From Aneurinibacillus tyrosinisolvens (GTDB lineage: Bacteria > Bacillota > Bacilli > Aneurinibacillales > Aneurinibacillaceae): 64,000 bases of DNA. Below are positions 52,086 through 60,446 of this stretch, one piece after another. How positions within the stretch are numbered: the first letter of the stretch is position 1; every line of letters starts with the position of its first letter. The notes under the pieces are model-generated. The model saw nothing but the letters and a program-made list of their open reading frames with translations. It was not told the DNA's origin and ran no database searches. A program made the position numbers and the translations under genes. The DNA lies in contig NZ_BBWZ01000002.1 in assembly GCF_001015055.1 (NCBI RefSeq), forward strand, positions 248,001 to 312,000, written 5' to 3'.

Positions 52086-54134
52086 ATGAAAAGTATTCGA
52101 ACGGCTATAGTAGGGATGACACTGGTGCTAACTCTTGTTATTTTTTCTTTGCAATCTGCTTTCAGCTTTTATGAATTTAAAAAAATAGCGACACAGGGGT
52201 CCGAGGAAAAGCTGCGAATAGAAGCGGACAAGATAGCAAAGGATTTGGACAAAGCCTTTTCACACCCTGCCGATATAAGCGAAAGCTTAGCTTTATATGT
52301 CTCACAAACGAATGCAAAGGATATCGATAAAGTAAATAAGTATATGCTTGAGGCCGCAACATATGACAAACTCATCGTTGGACTTGGGTTCTGGATGGAA
52401 TACTATGCATACAACCCCCAGAAAAAATTATACCCTGCCTATGTTTCTAAGAAAGAGGACGGGACCCCTTACGTCAACATCTCTTATGATGATGGGAAGT
52501 ATGATTACACGAACGATGCATTCTATAAACTTGCAAAAGAAATGAAAAGAATACAGTTTACGAATCCATATGCAGACCCGATCACAAAAATCCCCATGGT
52601 CAGTGCAGTCACGCCTATTTTAAATAATAAGGGAGAATTCAATGGCAGTACTACCATTGATATTGGACTGCAGGAAATCGAGAAGTATGTCGCCGGTTTA
52701 AAAATTGGCCAACAGGGTTATGCCTTCATTGTCTCCAGGGACGGATACTATCTGGGGCACAAAAATAACGAAAAAAATATGAAGGTTAAAATCACGGAAG
52801 AAAAGGATGCTGCTATTAAGAGTTTAGGTGAACAACTGGTAAAAGCAAACAAGCTGGAGATGACAACATGCACGATAGATGGCAAAGACAGCTATGTTAC
52901 CTATGCCCCTATTGGAGAAACAGGCATGAAGGTTGTTACTGTTCTGCCAAAAGCGGAAGTTGTGCAGCCGGTAAATAGTAACTTGCTGACAAGTGCAATC
53001 GTCTTCCTTATCGCCATGGCTGTTTTTGCTGCCATTCTTCATTTCTTTGTGAACCGCAAATTAATTTATCCGATCAGACAACTGGTTGGAATTACGAACA
53101 GGGTGTCCGCAGGAGATTTGAGCGAAGAAACGATGGTTGTGAAATCAAAAGACGAAATTGGCCAGTTGACGAATGCGACCAATACAATGATACAAAATTT
53201 ACGAAATATCGTTGTGCAGGTAAGCCAAAGCTCCGAGCAGGTGGCTGCTTCAGCCGAGCAATTATCCGCAAGTGCTGAGCAGACAGGGAAAGCTACCGAA
53301 CAAATCGCCCTTACCGTTCAAGAGGTGGCTGCGGGTACGGATAAACAGATGCAAAGCGTAGATGAGAGTTCGAGAACAATTGGCGAACTGGCCGTTGGTG
53401 TCCAAAAGATTGCCGAAAACGCGCAGCATGTTACCGGCGCGGCAGCCGATACTTCAGGAAGAGCGGAAGAAGGGGCGAAAAATATTCAACTGGCGATTAA
53501 ACAAATGAGCGCCATCAGCAATACATTCGGTAACCTTTCGGATTCGGTCAAAGCTCTGGGCGAGCGCTCCAATCAAATCAGCCAGATTGTGCAGGTGATT
53601 ACCGACATTTCTTCCCAAACCAACCTGCTCGCTTTAAATGCGGCTATCGAAGCAGCCAGAGCGGGAGAGCACGGAAAAGGGTTTGCAGTTGTAGCGGATG
53701 AAGTGCGCAAACTAGCGGAGCAGTCCTCAAACTCAGCGCAGCAAATTGGACAGCTTATTGCGGCGATTCAGGAAGAAACAAATAAAACGGTTCAATCGAT
53801 GGATAACGCTACGAAGGAAGTCGCAGAGGGAATTGGCGTTGTCAATTTATCCGGTGAAACGTTTGAACGAATCCAGCATTCTGTCAACGAAGTGGCAAGT
53901 CAAATCGAGCAGGTTTCTTCCGCCGCCCAGCAGATTTCTGCAGCCACAGAGCAGGTCGTGCACTCGATTCAGCTTATTTCGGAAGTGGCAGAGGACGCCG
54001 CAGCTGGAACGCAGAATGTATCGGCAGCTACGGAAGAACAACTGGCTTCTATGGAAGAAATTTCGGCTTCTGCCTCTTCTCTAACGAGTATGGCGGAAGA
54101 GCTGCAAGAGGCAATTGGGAAATTTAAAGTGTAA
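52086..54134 (+). CDS. Methyl-accepting chemotaxis protein (dCache sensor)
   Basis: A 682-residue chemoreceptor: TM1 (~8-28), a double-Cache extracellular sensor (~35-295, with [10 protein letters not shown] and [14 protein letters not shown]), TM2 (~303-323), HAMP (~325-378) and a long signalling coiled coil. The tip is [48 protein letters not shown] (described at ~500-550). It signals to CheA/CheW. The position after the amidase and permease suggests it senses the same compound. Complete. Confidence 0.95.
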   Translation: MKSIRTAIVGMTLVLTLVIFSLQSAFSFYEFKKIATQGSEEKLRIEADKIAKDLDKAFSHPADISESLALYVSQTNAKDIDKVNKYMLEAATYDKLIVGLGFWMEYYAYNPQKKLYPAYVSKKEDGTPYVNISYDDGKYDYTNDAFYKLAKEMKRIQFTNPYADPITKIPMVSAVTPILNNKGEFNGSTTIDIGLQEIEKYVAGLKIGQQGYAFIVSRDGYYLGHKNNEKNMKVKITEEKDAAIKSLGEQLVKANKLEMTTCTIDGKDSYVTYAPIGETGMKVVTVLPKAEVVQPVNSNLLTSAIVFLIAMAVFAAILHFFVNRKLIYPIRQLVGITNRVSAGDLSEETMVVKSKDEIGQLTNATNTMIQNLRNIVVQVSQSSEQVAASAEQLSASAEQTGKATEQIALTVQEVAAGTDKQMQSVDESSRTIGELAVGVQKIAENAQHVTGAAADTSGRAEEGAKNIQLAIKQMSAISNTFGNLSDSVKALGERSNQISQIVQVITDISSQTNLLALNAAIEAARAGEHGKGFAVVADEVRKLAEQSSNSAQQIGQLIAAIQEETNKTVQSMDNATKEVAEGIGVVNLSGETFERIQHSVNEVASQIEQVSSAAQQISAATEQVVHSIQLISEVAEDAAAGTQNVSAATEEQLASMEEISASASSLTSMAEELQEAIGKFKV

Positions 54135-54151
54135 CGCTTCTCTCATGAAAA

Positions 54152-54190
54152 TAAGCCACTGGCCTGATGATACCAGGTCGGTGGCTTTTA
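54152..54190. terminator. Bidirectional terminator after the chemoreceptor gene
   Basis: AAGCCACTGGCCTG / CAGGTCGGTGGCTT hairpin with TTTATTT on one side and A-rich sequence on the other, serving both convergent genes. Confidence 0.85.
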
Positions 54191-54191
54191 T

Positions 54192-54314
54192 TTAATTTGA
54201 TTTAACTTTTTCCGTGTAGCATTCCATGCAGTGAAATTCTTTTTCTTCAACTTCATATTCAGTAAGCTTAGCTCCGCATCCCTGGCATTTTGCTTCGGTT
54301 AAAATGATATTCAT
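54192..54314 (-). CDS. 40-residue zinc-ribbon protein
   Basis: A short minus-strand frame, ATG at 54314 with AGAGGA upstream, encodes MNIILTEAKCQGCGAKLTEY and continues to a second cysteine pair (CMEC). Two CxxC pairs about 18 residues apart (Cys ~9/12 and ~31/34) indicate a zinc ribbon. A terminator follows the stop. Function unknown; it lies back-to-back with the riboswitch 2 operon. Confidence 0.65.
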   Translation of the reverse strand: MNIILTEAKCQGCGAKLTEYEVEEKEFHCMECYTEKVKSN

Positions 54315-54401
54315 GTTGTGTTGTTCCTCTATTCTGATTTTTTACTAAATTATAAACGAATTAATTACTAAGTGCGTGTATTGATTGTTACAAATTGATG
54401 A

Positions 54402-54416
54402 ATTTTGTCGAAATTT
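54402..54416 (+). promoter_or_regulatory. Spo0A-type box upstream of riboswitch 2
   Basis: ATTTTGTCGAAATTTT contains a perfect TTTGTCGAA 0A-box about 100 bases before the c-di-GMP riboswitch. Confidence 0.5.
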
Positions 54417-54506
54417 TAGTTTAGGATAATTATAACAAAAGAAGAGGATTATTCTATCGAATTTCGGCATTTTTCACCAAAATATGATAAAATATTTAAA
54501 ACTACG

Positions 54507-54590
54507 ATAAGGGCAAACCTATTAAAAAATAGGGACGCAAAGCCACGGGTCTAAAGTTTAATCAAACTATGACAGCCGGGTTACCGAAAG
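54507..54590 (+). ncRNA. c-di-GMP-I (GEMM-I) riboswitch 2
   Basis: Canonical GEMM core: GGGCAAACCTATTAAAAAAT, AGGGACGCAAAGCCACGGGTC, ATGACAGCCGGGTTACCG. The closing helix runs straight into GAAAGGGG, the ribosome site of the 54601 frame, so control is probably at translation. No terminator lies between. Confidence 0.95.
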
Positions 54591-54600
54591 GGGAAAAAAT

Positions 54601-54753
54601 ATGAGGAAATTTTCCGAGGAATTTAAAGTCCAGGTTATTAAAGAAACACTGGAGGAAAGAAGCCCCAGTATAATAGCGAGGAAATATCATTTAAACAGCA
54701 ACATCATATACCGTTGGATGAAGGAATACAAAGAAGGAAAGTGGGGCATGTAA
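54601..54753 (+). CDS. 50-residue IS3/IS911 OrfA-like helix-turn-helix protein
   Basis: ATG 54601 lies seven bases after GGGG at the end of riboswitch 2. The protein (MRKFSEEFKVQVIKETLEER, then IIARKYHLNSNIIYRWMKEYKEG) is the HTH_Tnp_1 domain of IS3-family transposase OrfA but stops right after the HTH; no OrfB follows. Its TAA is directly followed by the next ATG. It looks like a domesticated or remnant DNA-binding protein under c-di-GMP control. Confidence 0.7.
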   Translation: MRKFSEEFKVQVIKETLEERSPSIIARKYHLNSNIIYRWMKEYKEGKWGM

Positions 54754-54942
54754 ATGCAGGAAAAACATAGCCTTCTCAGTGAACAAGAGCAGCAAAAAGA
54801 TCAGGAAGATTTTAAAAAAGTGAGAGAATACATAAAAAACAATTCAGCGCCTAATGCTATGCAAATTGCGAATGCTACTGGCGTTTCAGTAAGTAAAATC
54901 ACAAAATTTATACAACAAGGTGCCATCTTAAAAAAATTCTAA
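54754..54942 (+). CDS. 62-residue HTH protein resembling the YvyF C-terminal region
   Basis: ATG 54754 directly follows the previous stop, so the pair is translationally coupled. An N-terminal polar helix leads to a helix-turn-helix-like region (DFKKVREYIKNNSAPNAMQIANATGVSVSKITKFIQQG in residues ~20-57). It recalls the C-terminal half of flagellar YvyF/TIGR03826 proteins, which lie beside comFC in Bacillus. The similarity is by eye and modest. Confidence 0.55.
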   Translation: MQEKHSLLSEQEQQKDQEDFKKVREYIKNNSAPNAMQIANATGVSVSKITKFIQQGAILKKF

Positions 54943-54950
54943 AGCAAGAA

Positions 54951-54981
54951 TAAAGCCGTTCCTGCCTAAGGAGCGGCTTTT
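54951..54981 (+). terminator. Intrinsic terminator of the riboswitch 2 operon
   Basis: AAAGCCGTTCC / GGAGCGGCTTT hairpin with a 7-base loop and short T tail. Confidence 0.85.
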
Positions 54982-54987
54982 ATGCAA

Positions 54988-55140
54988 AGAGCGGTGATGT
55001 GCTGCCCTGTGCCGTTCGCTGCACGAGGAAATTGGCGGGAAAAATGAACTGCCTTACGTGGACACCGCATGCGCCTATCCCGGGAATTCGCCAGGAAAGA
55101 AATTTAAACGATCGTTTAACAGTGAAACGGCCTGTTTCTG
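54988..55140 (+). pseudogene. comFA relic 2 (degenerate helicase fragment)
   Basis: Reads MLPCAVRCTRKLAGKMNCLT, TPHA, then RQERNLNDRLTVKRP, aligning with ComFA MLPFAVHRARKLPGKTVYLT, TPRA, MHRERNLNDRLTAKKP (residues ~297-377). The same central piece is missing as in relic 1. The palindrome TTAAACGATCGTTTAA (55104-55119) is intact. It has no start signal of its own. Confidence 0.75.
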
Positions 55141-55154
55141 CCACGATGAATCAG

Positions 55155-55185
55155 TTGTCACTTACAAAGAGGGATGTGTTATAAT
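55155..55185 (+). promoter_or_regulatory. Promoter of the LacI-type regulator
   Basis: TTGTCA (55155-55160) and TATAAT (55180-55185), spacing 19, with TG in front of the -10 hexamer (TGTGTTATAAT). Confidence 0.5.
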
Positions 55186-55219
55186 CTTCTCATTCATTTG
55201 AGAGATAGGGGGTAGAGCC

Positions 55220-56227
55220 GTGCAAAAAACAAATATAACAGCCATCGATGTCGCATTACTGGCGGGGGTTTCTCAGTCCACAGTCTCACGGGTTTTCACT
55301 CCAGGCGCCAGTGTATCGCAAGAAAAACGCAGGCTCGTACTAGAAGCAGCGAAGGAACTGGGTTATCACCCCAATGCCATTGCAAGAGGGTTGATTACAA
55401 ATAAAACGTATATGGTAGGCCTCGTAATGGGAGAAACCGGGAACCCTTTCTATCCGGAAGTGCTGGGAAAATTCTCAAAAGGGCTCCGCAAAAGAGGGTA
55501 CCATGTCCTGTTTGTCAACACAGAAAAAGACGATGTGCAGCATGATGAAATCGAGCAGTTTTTTGAGTACAACGTAGACGGTGTCATTGTAACGGATGCT
55601 ACGTTATCGTCTTCTTTAACCTCTAATTTTTTGCAAAATGAAGTGCCCGTCGTTCTATTTAACCGCTACATCGAAGACTCCCCCTGCAGCATTGTTTGCT
55701 GTAACAATTACCTCTCCGGGAAGAAAATCGGAGAATACTTGCTGGAAAGCGGGCATCACCGGCTTGCTTATATTGCAGGCAGAGAGAATACGTCAACAAG
55801 CCAGGACCGGCAGCGAGGGTTCAAAGAAGTGCTGGCCAAACACGGGTATGAGCTTATGCGCGAGGTCGGCCATTACACGTATGAAGGCGGCTATGCCGCT
55901 GCGGTTCGCTTGCTGCAAAGCCCTGAGCCGCCGGACGGAATTTTTTGCGCCAATGATATTATGGCATTAGGGGCGATCGATGCTGCCAAACAACTGGGTA
56001 TCCACGTTCCGGAGGAGGTTTCGATTATCGGATTTGACGACATCACTTCTGCTTCATGGTCTTCTTATTCGCTTACTACGTGGCAGCAGCCTGTGGATGA
56101 TATGGTTGATGCTGCAATCGATTTACTCTCAAACGAGATGGCAAAGGAAAAAAGCGAGCCGGTTACGGAACTGTTTATGGGAAAACTAATCGAGCGTACA
56201 TCTGTCATGAACCGGAGAATTAATTAA
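55220..56227 (+). CDS. LacI family transcriptional regulator
   Basis: A 335-residue repressor. The HTH is [21 protein letters not shown] (~residues 5-25) with hinge helix AIARGLIT; a periplasmic-binding-type effector domain follows ([48 protein letters not shown]). GTG 55220 follows AGGGGGTAGA. The downstream operon has a perfect palindromic operator, so this is its likely regulator and its ligand the pathway substrate. Confidence 0.9.
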   Translation: MQKTNITAIDVALLAGVSQSTVSRVFTPGASVSQEKRRLVLEAAKELGYHPNAIARGLITNKTYMVGLVMGETGNPFYPEVLGKFSKGLRKRGYHVLFVNTEKDDVQHDEIEQFFEYNVDGVIVTDATLSSSLTSNFLQNEVPVVLFNRYIEDSPCSIVCCNNYLSGKKIGEYLLESGHHRLAYIAGRENTSTSQDRQRGFKEVLAKHGYELMREVGHYTYEGGYAAAVRLLQSPEPPDGIFCANDIMALGAIDAAKQLGIHVPEEVSIIGFDDITSASWSSYSLTTWQQPVDDMVDAAIDLLSNEMAKEKSEPVTELFMGKLIERTSVMNRRIN

Positions 56228-56237
56228 ATTGTTCGAC

Positions 56238-56267
56238 TTGACACAAAAATTTAATATGTGGTACTCT
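56238..56267 (+). promoter_or_regulatory. Promoter of the catabolic operon
   Basis: TTGACA (56238-56243), 18-base spacer ending in TGG, then TACTCT (56262-56267). A good -35 with a weak extended -10 fits a regulated promoter. Confidence 0.6.
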
Positions 56268-56282
56268 TAATACAAGTTAGTT

Positions 56283-56312
56283 TTGTAAGCGCTTTTGCAT
56301 ACGTATGCAAAA
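56283..56312 (+). promoter_or_regulatory. LacI-type operator palindrome (and cre-like site)
   Basis: TTTTGCATACGTATGCAAAA (56293-56312) is a perfect 20-bp palindrome with a central CG, typical of LacI-family operators. Overlapping it, TTGTAAGCGCTTTTG (56284-56298) resembles a catabolite-responsive element. Both lie just downstream of the promoter, fitting a block to transcription. Confidence 0.75.
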
Positions 56313-56345
56313 AAGAATGAGAAGCGCACGGAGAGGAGAAAAACA

Positions 56346-57632
56346 ATGGCAGAGTATTTGAAAACCGGCAAAAGCAAAATAGAGATTGCACAGGCAGAAG
56401 CACAAGTATATGAAACAGTACGCGGCATCATCGACGATGTAACGAAGAGAGGGGACACCGCAGTTCGGGAACTATCAGCGAAGTTTGATAAATGGTCACC
56501 TGAAAGCTTCCGGCTGTCCGAGTCCCAAATCCAAGACATCATGAACAGCGTGTCCGAGCAAACCATCGAGGACATCAAATTCGCGCAGGCTCAAATCAGA
56601 CGTTTTGCTGAAGCACAAAAAGCTTCCATCCGCGATGTGGAAGTCGAAACCCTTCCCGGCATCATCTTAGGCCACAAAAACATTCCGGTCAGCAGCGTAG
56701 GATGCTACATTCCCGGCGGAAGATACCCGATGGTTGCATCCGCACACATGAGTATTCTGACCGCAAAAGTTGCCGGTGTTGAACGTGTAATCGCTTGCAC
56801 GCCGCCTATTAACGGCGAAATTCCGGCAGCAACCGTTTGCGCCATGGCATTAGCGGGCGCAGATGAAATCTACCTTCTCGGCGGTGTCCAGGCGCTGGCT
56901 GCCATGGCCATCGGTACGGAAACGATTTCTCCGGTAGATATGCTCGTTGGGCCTGGGAATGCGTATGTGGCAGAAGCGAAGCGCCAGTTGTTCGGCCGCG
57001 TAGGGATCGACCTTCTTGCAGGGCCGACCGAAACACTCGTCATTGCTGATGAGACAGCGGATGCAGAAATGGTCGCCTGCGACATTCTTGGACAGGCGGA
57101 GCACGGTCCGACTTCACCGGGCGCTTTGATTACAACATCCAGGGAGCTGGCAGAAGAAACAGTGAAAGAAATTGAGCGCCAGCTGGACGTTCTTTCAACT
57201 GCAGATGTTGCGCGTGTAGCCTGGGAAGACAACGGCATCATTATCCTGGTGGACAGCCTGGAAGAAGCGGTAGTAGAAGCGGACAAGCTAGCGTTCGAAC
57301 ACGTTGAGGTGCTGACAGAGAATCCGGAATACTTCCGTGAGAACATGAAAAACTACGGTGCGCTCTTTCTCGGACCGGAGACGAACGTTGCCTACGGCGA
57401 CAAAGTCATCGGAACAAACCATACCCTCCCTACCAAAGGGGCGGCACGCTACACAGGCGGACTGTGGGTAGGAAAGTTCATCAAGACTTGTACTTACCAG
57501 AAATGCACGCCTGAGGCAAGTGCTCACATCGGTGAATATGCCGCGCGCCTCTGCGAGCTGGAGCACTTCGCGGGACACCGTGAACAAGCCCTGCTGCGTG
57601 TACGCCGTTATGGAAAAGTAACCGTTCAATAA
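56346..57632 (+). CDS. HisD-family dehydrogenase (HpsN-like, probably catabolic)
   Basis: A 428-residue protein of the histidinol dehydrogenase family: [20 protein letters not shown] (~118-137), [29 protein letters not shown] (~201-229), [18 protein letters not shown] (Zn-type Gln/His) and [16 protein letters not shown] 56346 follows GGAGAGGAG. No his genes are near; it heads an operon with an iron-ADH, a permease and an aldehyde dehydrogenase under a LacI repressor. HisD paralogues in such operons include HpsN, which oxidises sulfopropanediol to sulfolactate. The true substrate is unproven; a C3-C4 polyol is likely. Confidence 0.8.
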   Translation: MAEYLKTGKSKIEIAQAEAQVYETVRGIIDDVTKRGDTAVRELSAKFDKWSPESFRLSESQIQDIMNSVSEQTIEDIKFAQAQIRRFAEAQKASIRDVEVETLPGIILGHKNIPVSSVGCYIPGGRYPMVASAHMSILTAKVAGVERVIACTPPINGEIPAATVCAMALAGADEIYLLGGVQALAAMAIGTETISPVDMLVGPGNAYVAEAKRQLFGRVGIDLLAGPTETLVIADETADAEMVACDILGQAEHGPTSPGALITTSRELAEETVKEIERQLDVLSTADVARVAWEDNGIIILVDSLEEAVVEADKLAFEHVEVLTENPEYFRENMKNYGALFLGPETNVAYGDKVIGTNHTLPTKGAARYTGGLWVGKFIKTCTYQKCTPEASAHIGEYAARLCELEHFAGHREQALLRVRRYGKVTVQ

Positions 57633-57741
57633 GTAGGAAAGTTTCGAAAGGAACAAGAAGAGGTGGATGGCACAACACCTCTTCCTTGAGGAGGAAAAAG
57701 GCAAGTTTACTATGTGGCTCTTTAAAAAGGAGGAAATTAGA

Positions 57742-58947
57742 ATGGCTTTAGTGCATCAACTGCTTATGCCTGCTGCGGTTTTATATGGAGAAGGATCCTT
57801 TGCGGAAATCGGCGGACAGGCCAAAAAATACGGCAAGAAAGCGTTAATTGTAAGCGATCCCATTATGGAGCAAATCGGCAATGTGGAGCTGTGTGTGGAG
57901 CACCTGAGAAACGAAGGGCTGGCGATCGCTACTTACACGGGCGTCGATTCTGAACCTACAGACATCCACGTAAAGGAAGCGCTTTCTCTTTTTCAAACCG
58001 AAAGTTGTGATGTCATTGTAGCCATCGGAGGGGGCAGCTGCATCGATACGGCTAAGGCCGTTGCAGCGCTTGCGACGAACGGCGGAAGCATGAGCGACTA
58101 CATGGGGAACAAGAAACTGTTCACAGAGTCTCCCATCCCTCTTCTGGCTGTTCCTACGACAGCCGGCACAGGGTCGGAAGTAACGAAAGTAACCGTCATC
58201 ACGGACACGGTACAGGACATTAAAATGATGGTATCACAGCCGGCCTTGCTGCCCGCGGTTGCCATCGTAGATCCGCAGCTTACCGTTTCCTGTCCGCCTT
58301 CCGTGACGGCAGCGACCGGTGTTGATGCGCTGTGCCATGCGATTGAAGCGTATATCTCCCGGCGCTCCCAGCCCGTAACGGATACGCTCGCTCTATCCGC
58401 CATCGAGCTGATTGTCACACATTTGCGCCGCGCGTATGAGAATGGAAACGATATTGAAGCGAGAGACAAGGTTGCCCTCGGCTCCATGCTGGCAGGCGTC
58501 GCTTTCTCGAACGCTTCTGTTACGCTCGTGCACGGGATGTCGCGCCCGATTGGTGCCCTGTTCCATGTGCCGCACGGTGTGTCGAATGCCATGCTTCTCC
58601 CGGCTGTTCTCGAGTTTACAAAGGACAGTGCAGCAGAACGCTTAGCCGCAATTGGCCGCCTTATCCGCCCGGAGGCAGCCAGCCTTTCCAATGAAGAATT
58701 GGCTGAGATGGTCATAGCCGAACTGAAGCAGCTGTGCCTGGATTTAAAAATCCCGAACATGAAAACATGGGGAATTGAAGAAGAAAAGTTCGAGATGCTC
58801 GTATCGAAAATGGCAGTGGATGCGATTGCCAGCGGAAGCCCGGGCAACAATCCGCGTGTCCCTTCAGAAGAAGAAATCATTCAGCTTTACCATACTTGCT
58901 ATGACTATCAGTTTGCTGTTGAAGAAAAGATAGCGAGTGAAACATAG
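57742..58947 (+). CDS. Iron-containing alcohol dehydrogenase
   Basis: A 401-residue group III dehydrogenase: NAD-binding IVAIGGGSCIDTAKA (~92-106), PTTAGTGSEVT (~137-147), and metal ligands in TGVDALCHAIEAY (~194-206) and VHGMSRPIGALFHVPHG (~263-279). ATG 57742 follows AAAAGGAGG. It interconverts an alcohol and an aldehyde/ketone with NAD(P). The neighbours point to hydroxy-acid or diol breakdown. Confidence 0.9.
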   Translation: MALVHQLLMPAAVLYGEGSFAEIGGQAKKYGKKALIVSDPIMEQIGNVELCVEHLRNEGLAIATYTGVDSEPTDIHVKEALSLFQTESCDVIVAIGGGSCIDTAKAVAALATNGGSMSDYMGNKKLFTESPIPLLAVPTTAGTGSEVTKVTVITDTVQDIKMMVSQPALLPAVAIVDPQLTVSCPPSVTAATGVDALCHAIEAYISRRSQPVTDTLALSAIELIVTHLRRAYENGNDIEARDKVALGSMLAGVAFSNASVTLVHGMSRPIGALFHVPHGVSNAMLLPAVLEFTKDSAAERLAAIGRLIRPEAASLSNEELAEMVIAELKQLCLDLKIPNMKTWGIEEEKFEMLVSKMAVDAIASGSPGNNPRVPSEEEIIQLYHTCYDYQFAVEEKIASET

Positions 58948-58975
58948 AAATTATAAATAAAGGGGAGATTGCAGC

Positions 58976-60415
58976 ATGGATTTACTCATCATTCTTTTAG
59001 CCCTGGGGCTGCTTATGTTTATTGCGTACCGTGGATTTTCTGTTATTCTGTTTGCTCCACTCTGTGCACTCCTTGCTGTAATGTTGACTGAACCGTCCTA
59101 TGTGCTTCCGTTTTTCTCCAACGTTTTCATGGAAAAAATGGTCGGGTTCGTTAAGCTTTACTTCCCGGTCTTCCTGCTGGGGGCAATATTCGGTAAGGTT
59201 GTTGAAATTTCCGGTGCGGCACAGTCGATTGCCCGCTCTATCGTTCAGCTCGTAGGCGCAAAACGTGCCATGCTGGCCATCGTGCTCGTCTGTGCGGTTC
59301 TGACCTATAGCGGAGTAAGTTTGTTCGTTGTTGCTTTCGCCGTGTTTCCTTTTGCAGCCAAGCTGTTCCAGGAGGCCGACATTCCAAAACGCTTAATCCC
59401 GGGAACGATTGCACTTGGTTCCTTAACATTCACCATGGATGCATTGCCAGGAACGCCGCAGATTCAAAACGTTATTCCTACATCCTTCTTTAAAACAGAC
59501 ATTTATGCGGCGCCTGTGCTTGGTATTTGCGGGACGCTCTTCCTTTTCGGATTCGGCATGTGGTACCTGGAAACACGCCGCCGTAAAGCAGAGAAGGAAA
59601 GAGAAGGATACTTCGGATTCGGGGATGCCCGTTCGGAAATGGCAGTAGCCGCTGAAATGCCGCTTACGGCGGAAGGGGTATCTTTTGATAAAGCAGGGGT
59701 TACGGTCCGTGACATTCTGGCCTTCCTGCCGCTTGTGCTTGTCGGAATTACGAATAAAATTTTCACCTTGTGGATTCCTACCTGGTTCCCGAAGAATTTT
59801 GAGTTTGCTTCCATTGGATTGAAGGAGTTCGGGAAGGTTGACTTGTCGAAAGTTCTCGGTGTGTGGTCCGTAGAAATGGCCCTGTCTATCGGGATTCTTA
59901 TGACGATTGCATTGTACTGGCAGAAAGTAAAAGCCGGATTCCGCGATGGCATTAATGTAGGGATCGGCGGCGCGCTGCTGGCTACGATGAATACAGGTTC
60001 TGAATACGGATTCGGTGGTGTGATTGCGGCTTTGCCAGGTTTCAGTGCGGTGCGCGACTCCATTAGCCACACGTTCACAAACCCGCTCATCAATGGAGCG
60101 GTAACGACGAACATTCTCTCGGGAATTACCGGTTCGGCTTCCGGCGGTATGAGTATTGCCCTCAGTGTCATGGGGGAAAAGTACGCGCAGGCGGCTGCCC
60201 AGTTTAATATTCCGCCTGAGGTTATGCACCGCGTTATTGCGATGGCATCCGGCGGTATGGATACGCTGCCGCATAACGGCGCTGTTATTACCCTGCTTGC
60301 GGTAACCGGATTAACCCACCGCCAGTCTTATCGTGATATCTTCACCTTAACCATTTTCAAAACATTGGCCGTTTTCTTTATTATCCTTATCTACAGTGTA
60401 ACGGGTCTTGTATAA
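58976..60415 (+). CDS. GntP family permease
   Basis: A 479-residue transporter with ~12 membrane segments. GntP-like features are the repeated small-residue motifs TYSGVSLFVVAFAVFPFA (~115-132), TMDALPGTPQIQNVIPTSF (~160-178) and the second-half GGMDTLPHNGAVITLL (~426-441). AAGGGGAG precedes ATG. GntP carriers import gluconate and other hydroxy-carboxylates by proton symport, so the operon substrate is probably a small hydroxylated anion. Confidence 0.85.
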   Translation: MDLLIILLALGLLMFIAYRGFSVILFAPLCALLAVMLTEPSYVLPFFSNVFMEKMVGFVKLYFPVFLLGAIFGKVVEISGAAQSIARSIVQLVGAKRAMLAIVLVCAVLTYSGVSLFVVAFAVFPFAAKLFQEADIPKRLIPGTIALGSLTFTMDALPGTPQIQNVIPTSFFKTDIYAAPVLGICGTLFLFGFGMWYLETRRRKAEKEREGYFGFGDARSEMAVAAEMPLTAEGVSFDKAGVTVRDILAFLPLVLVGITNKIFTLWIPTWFPKNFEFASIGLKEFGKVDLSKVLGVWSVEMALSIGILMTIALYWQKVKAGFRDGINVGIGGALLATMNTGSEYGFGGVIAALPGFSAVRDSISHTFTNPLINGAVTTNILSGITGSASGGMSIALSVMGEKYAQAAAQFNIPPEVMHRVIAMASGGMDTLPHNGAVITLLAVTGLTHRQSYRDIFTLTIFKTLAVFFIILIYSVTGLV

Positions 60416-60446
60416 TAGAAGGAAAAACTGAGAGGAGTTTTTATCT

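Noticed and set aside
54601-54753. An IS3-family insertion sequence
   Set aside because: No OrfB, no terminal inverted repeats or target duplication seen around the HTH frame.
56346-57632. Histidine biosynthesis hisD
   Set aside because: No other his genes; operon partners and a LacI operator point to catabolism.
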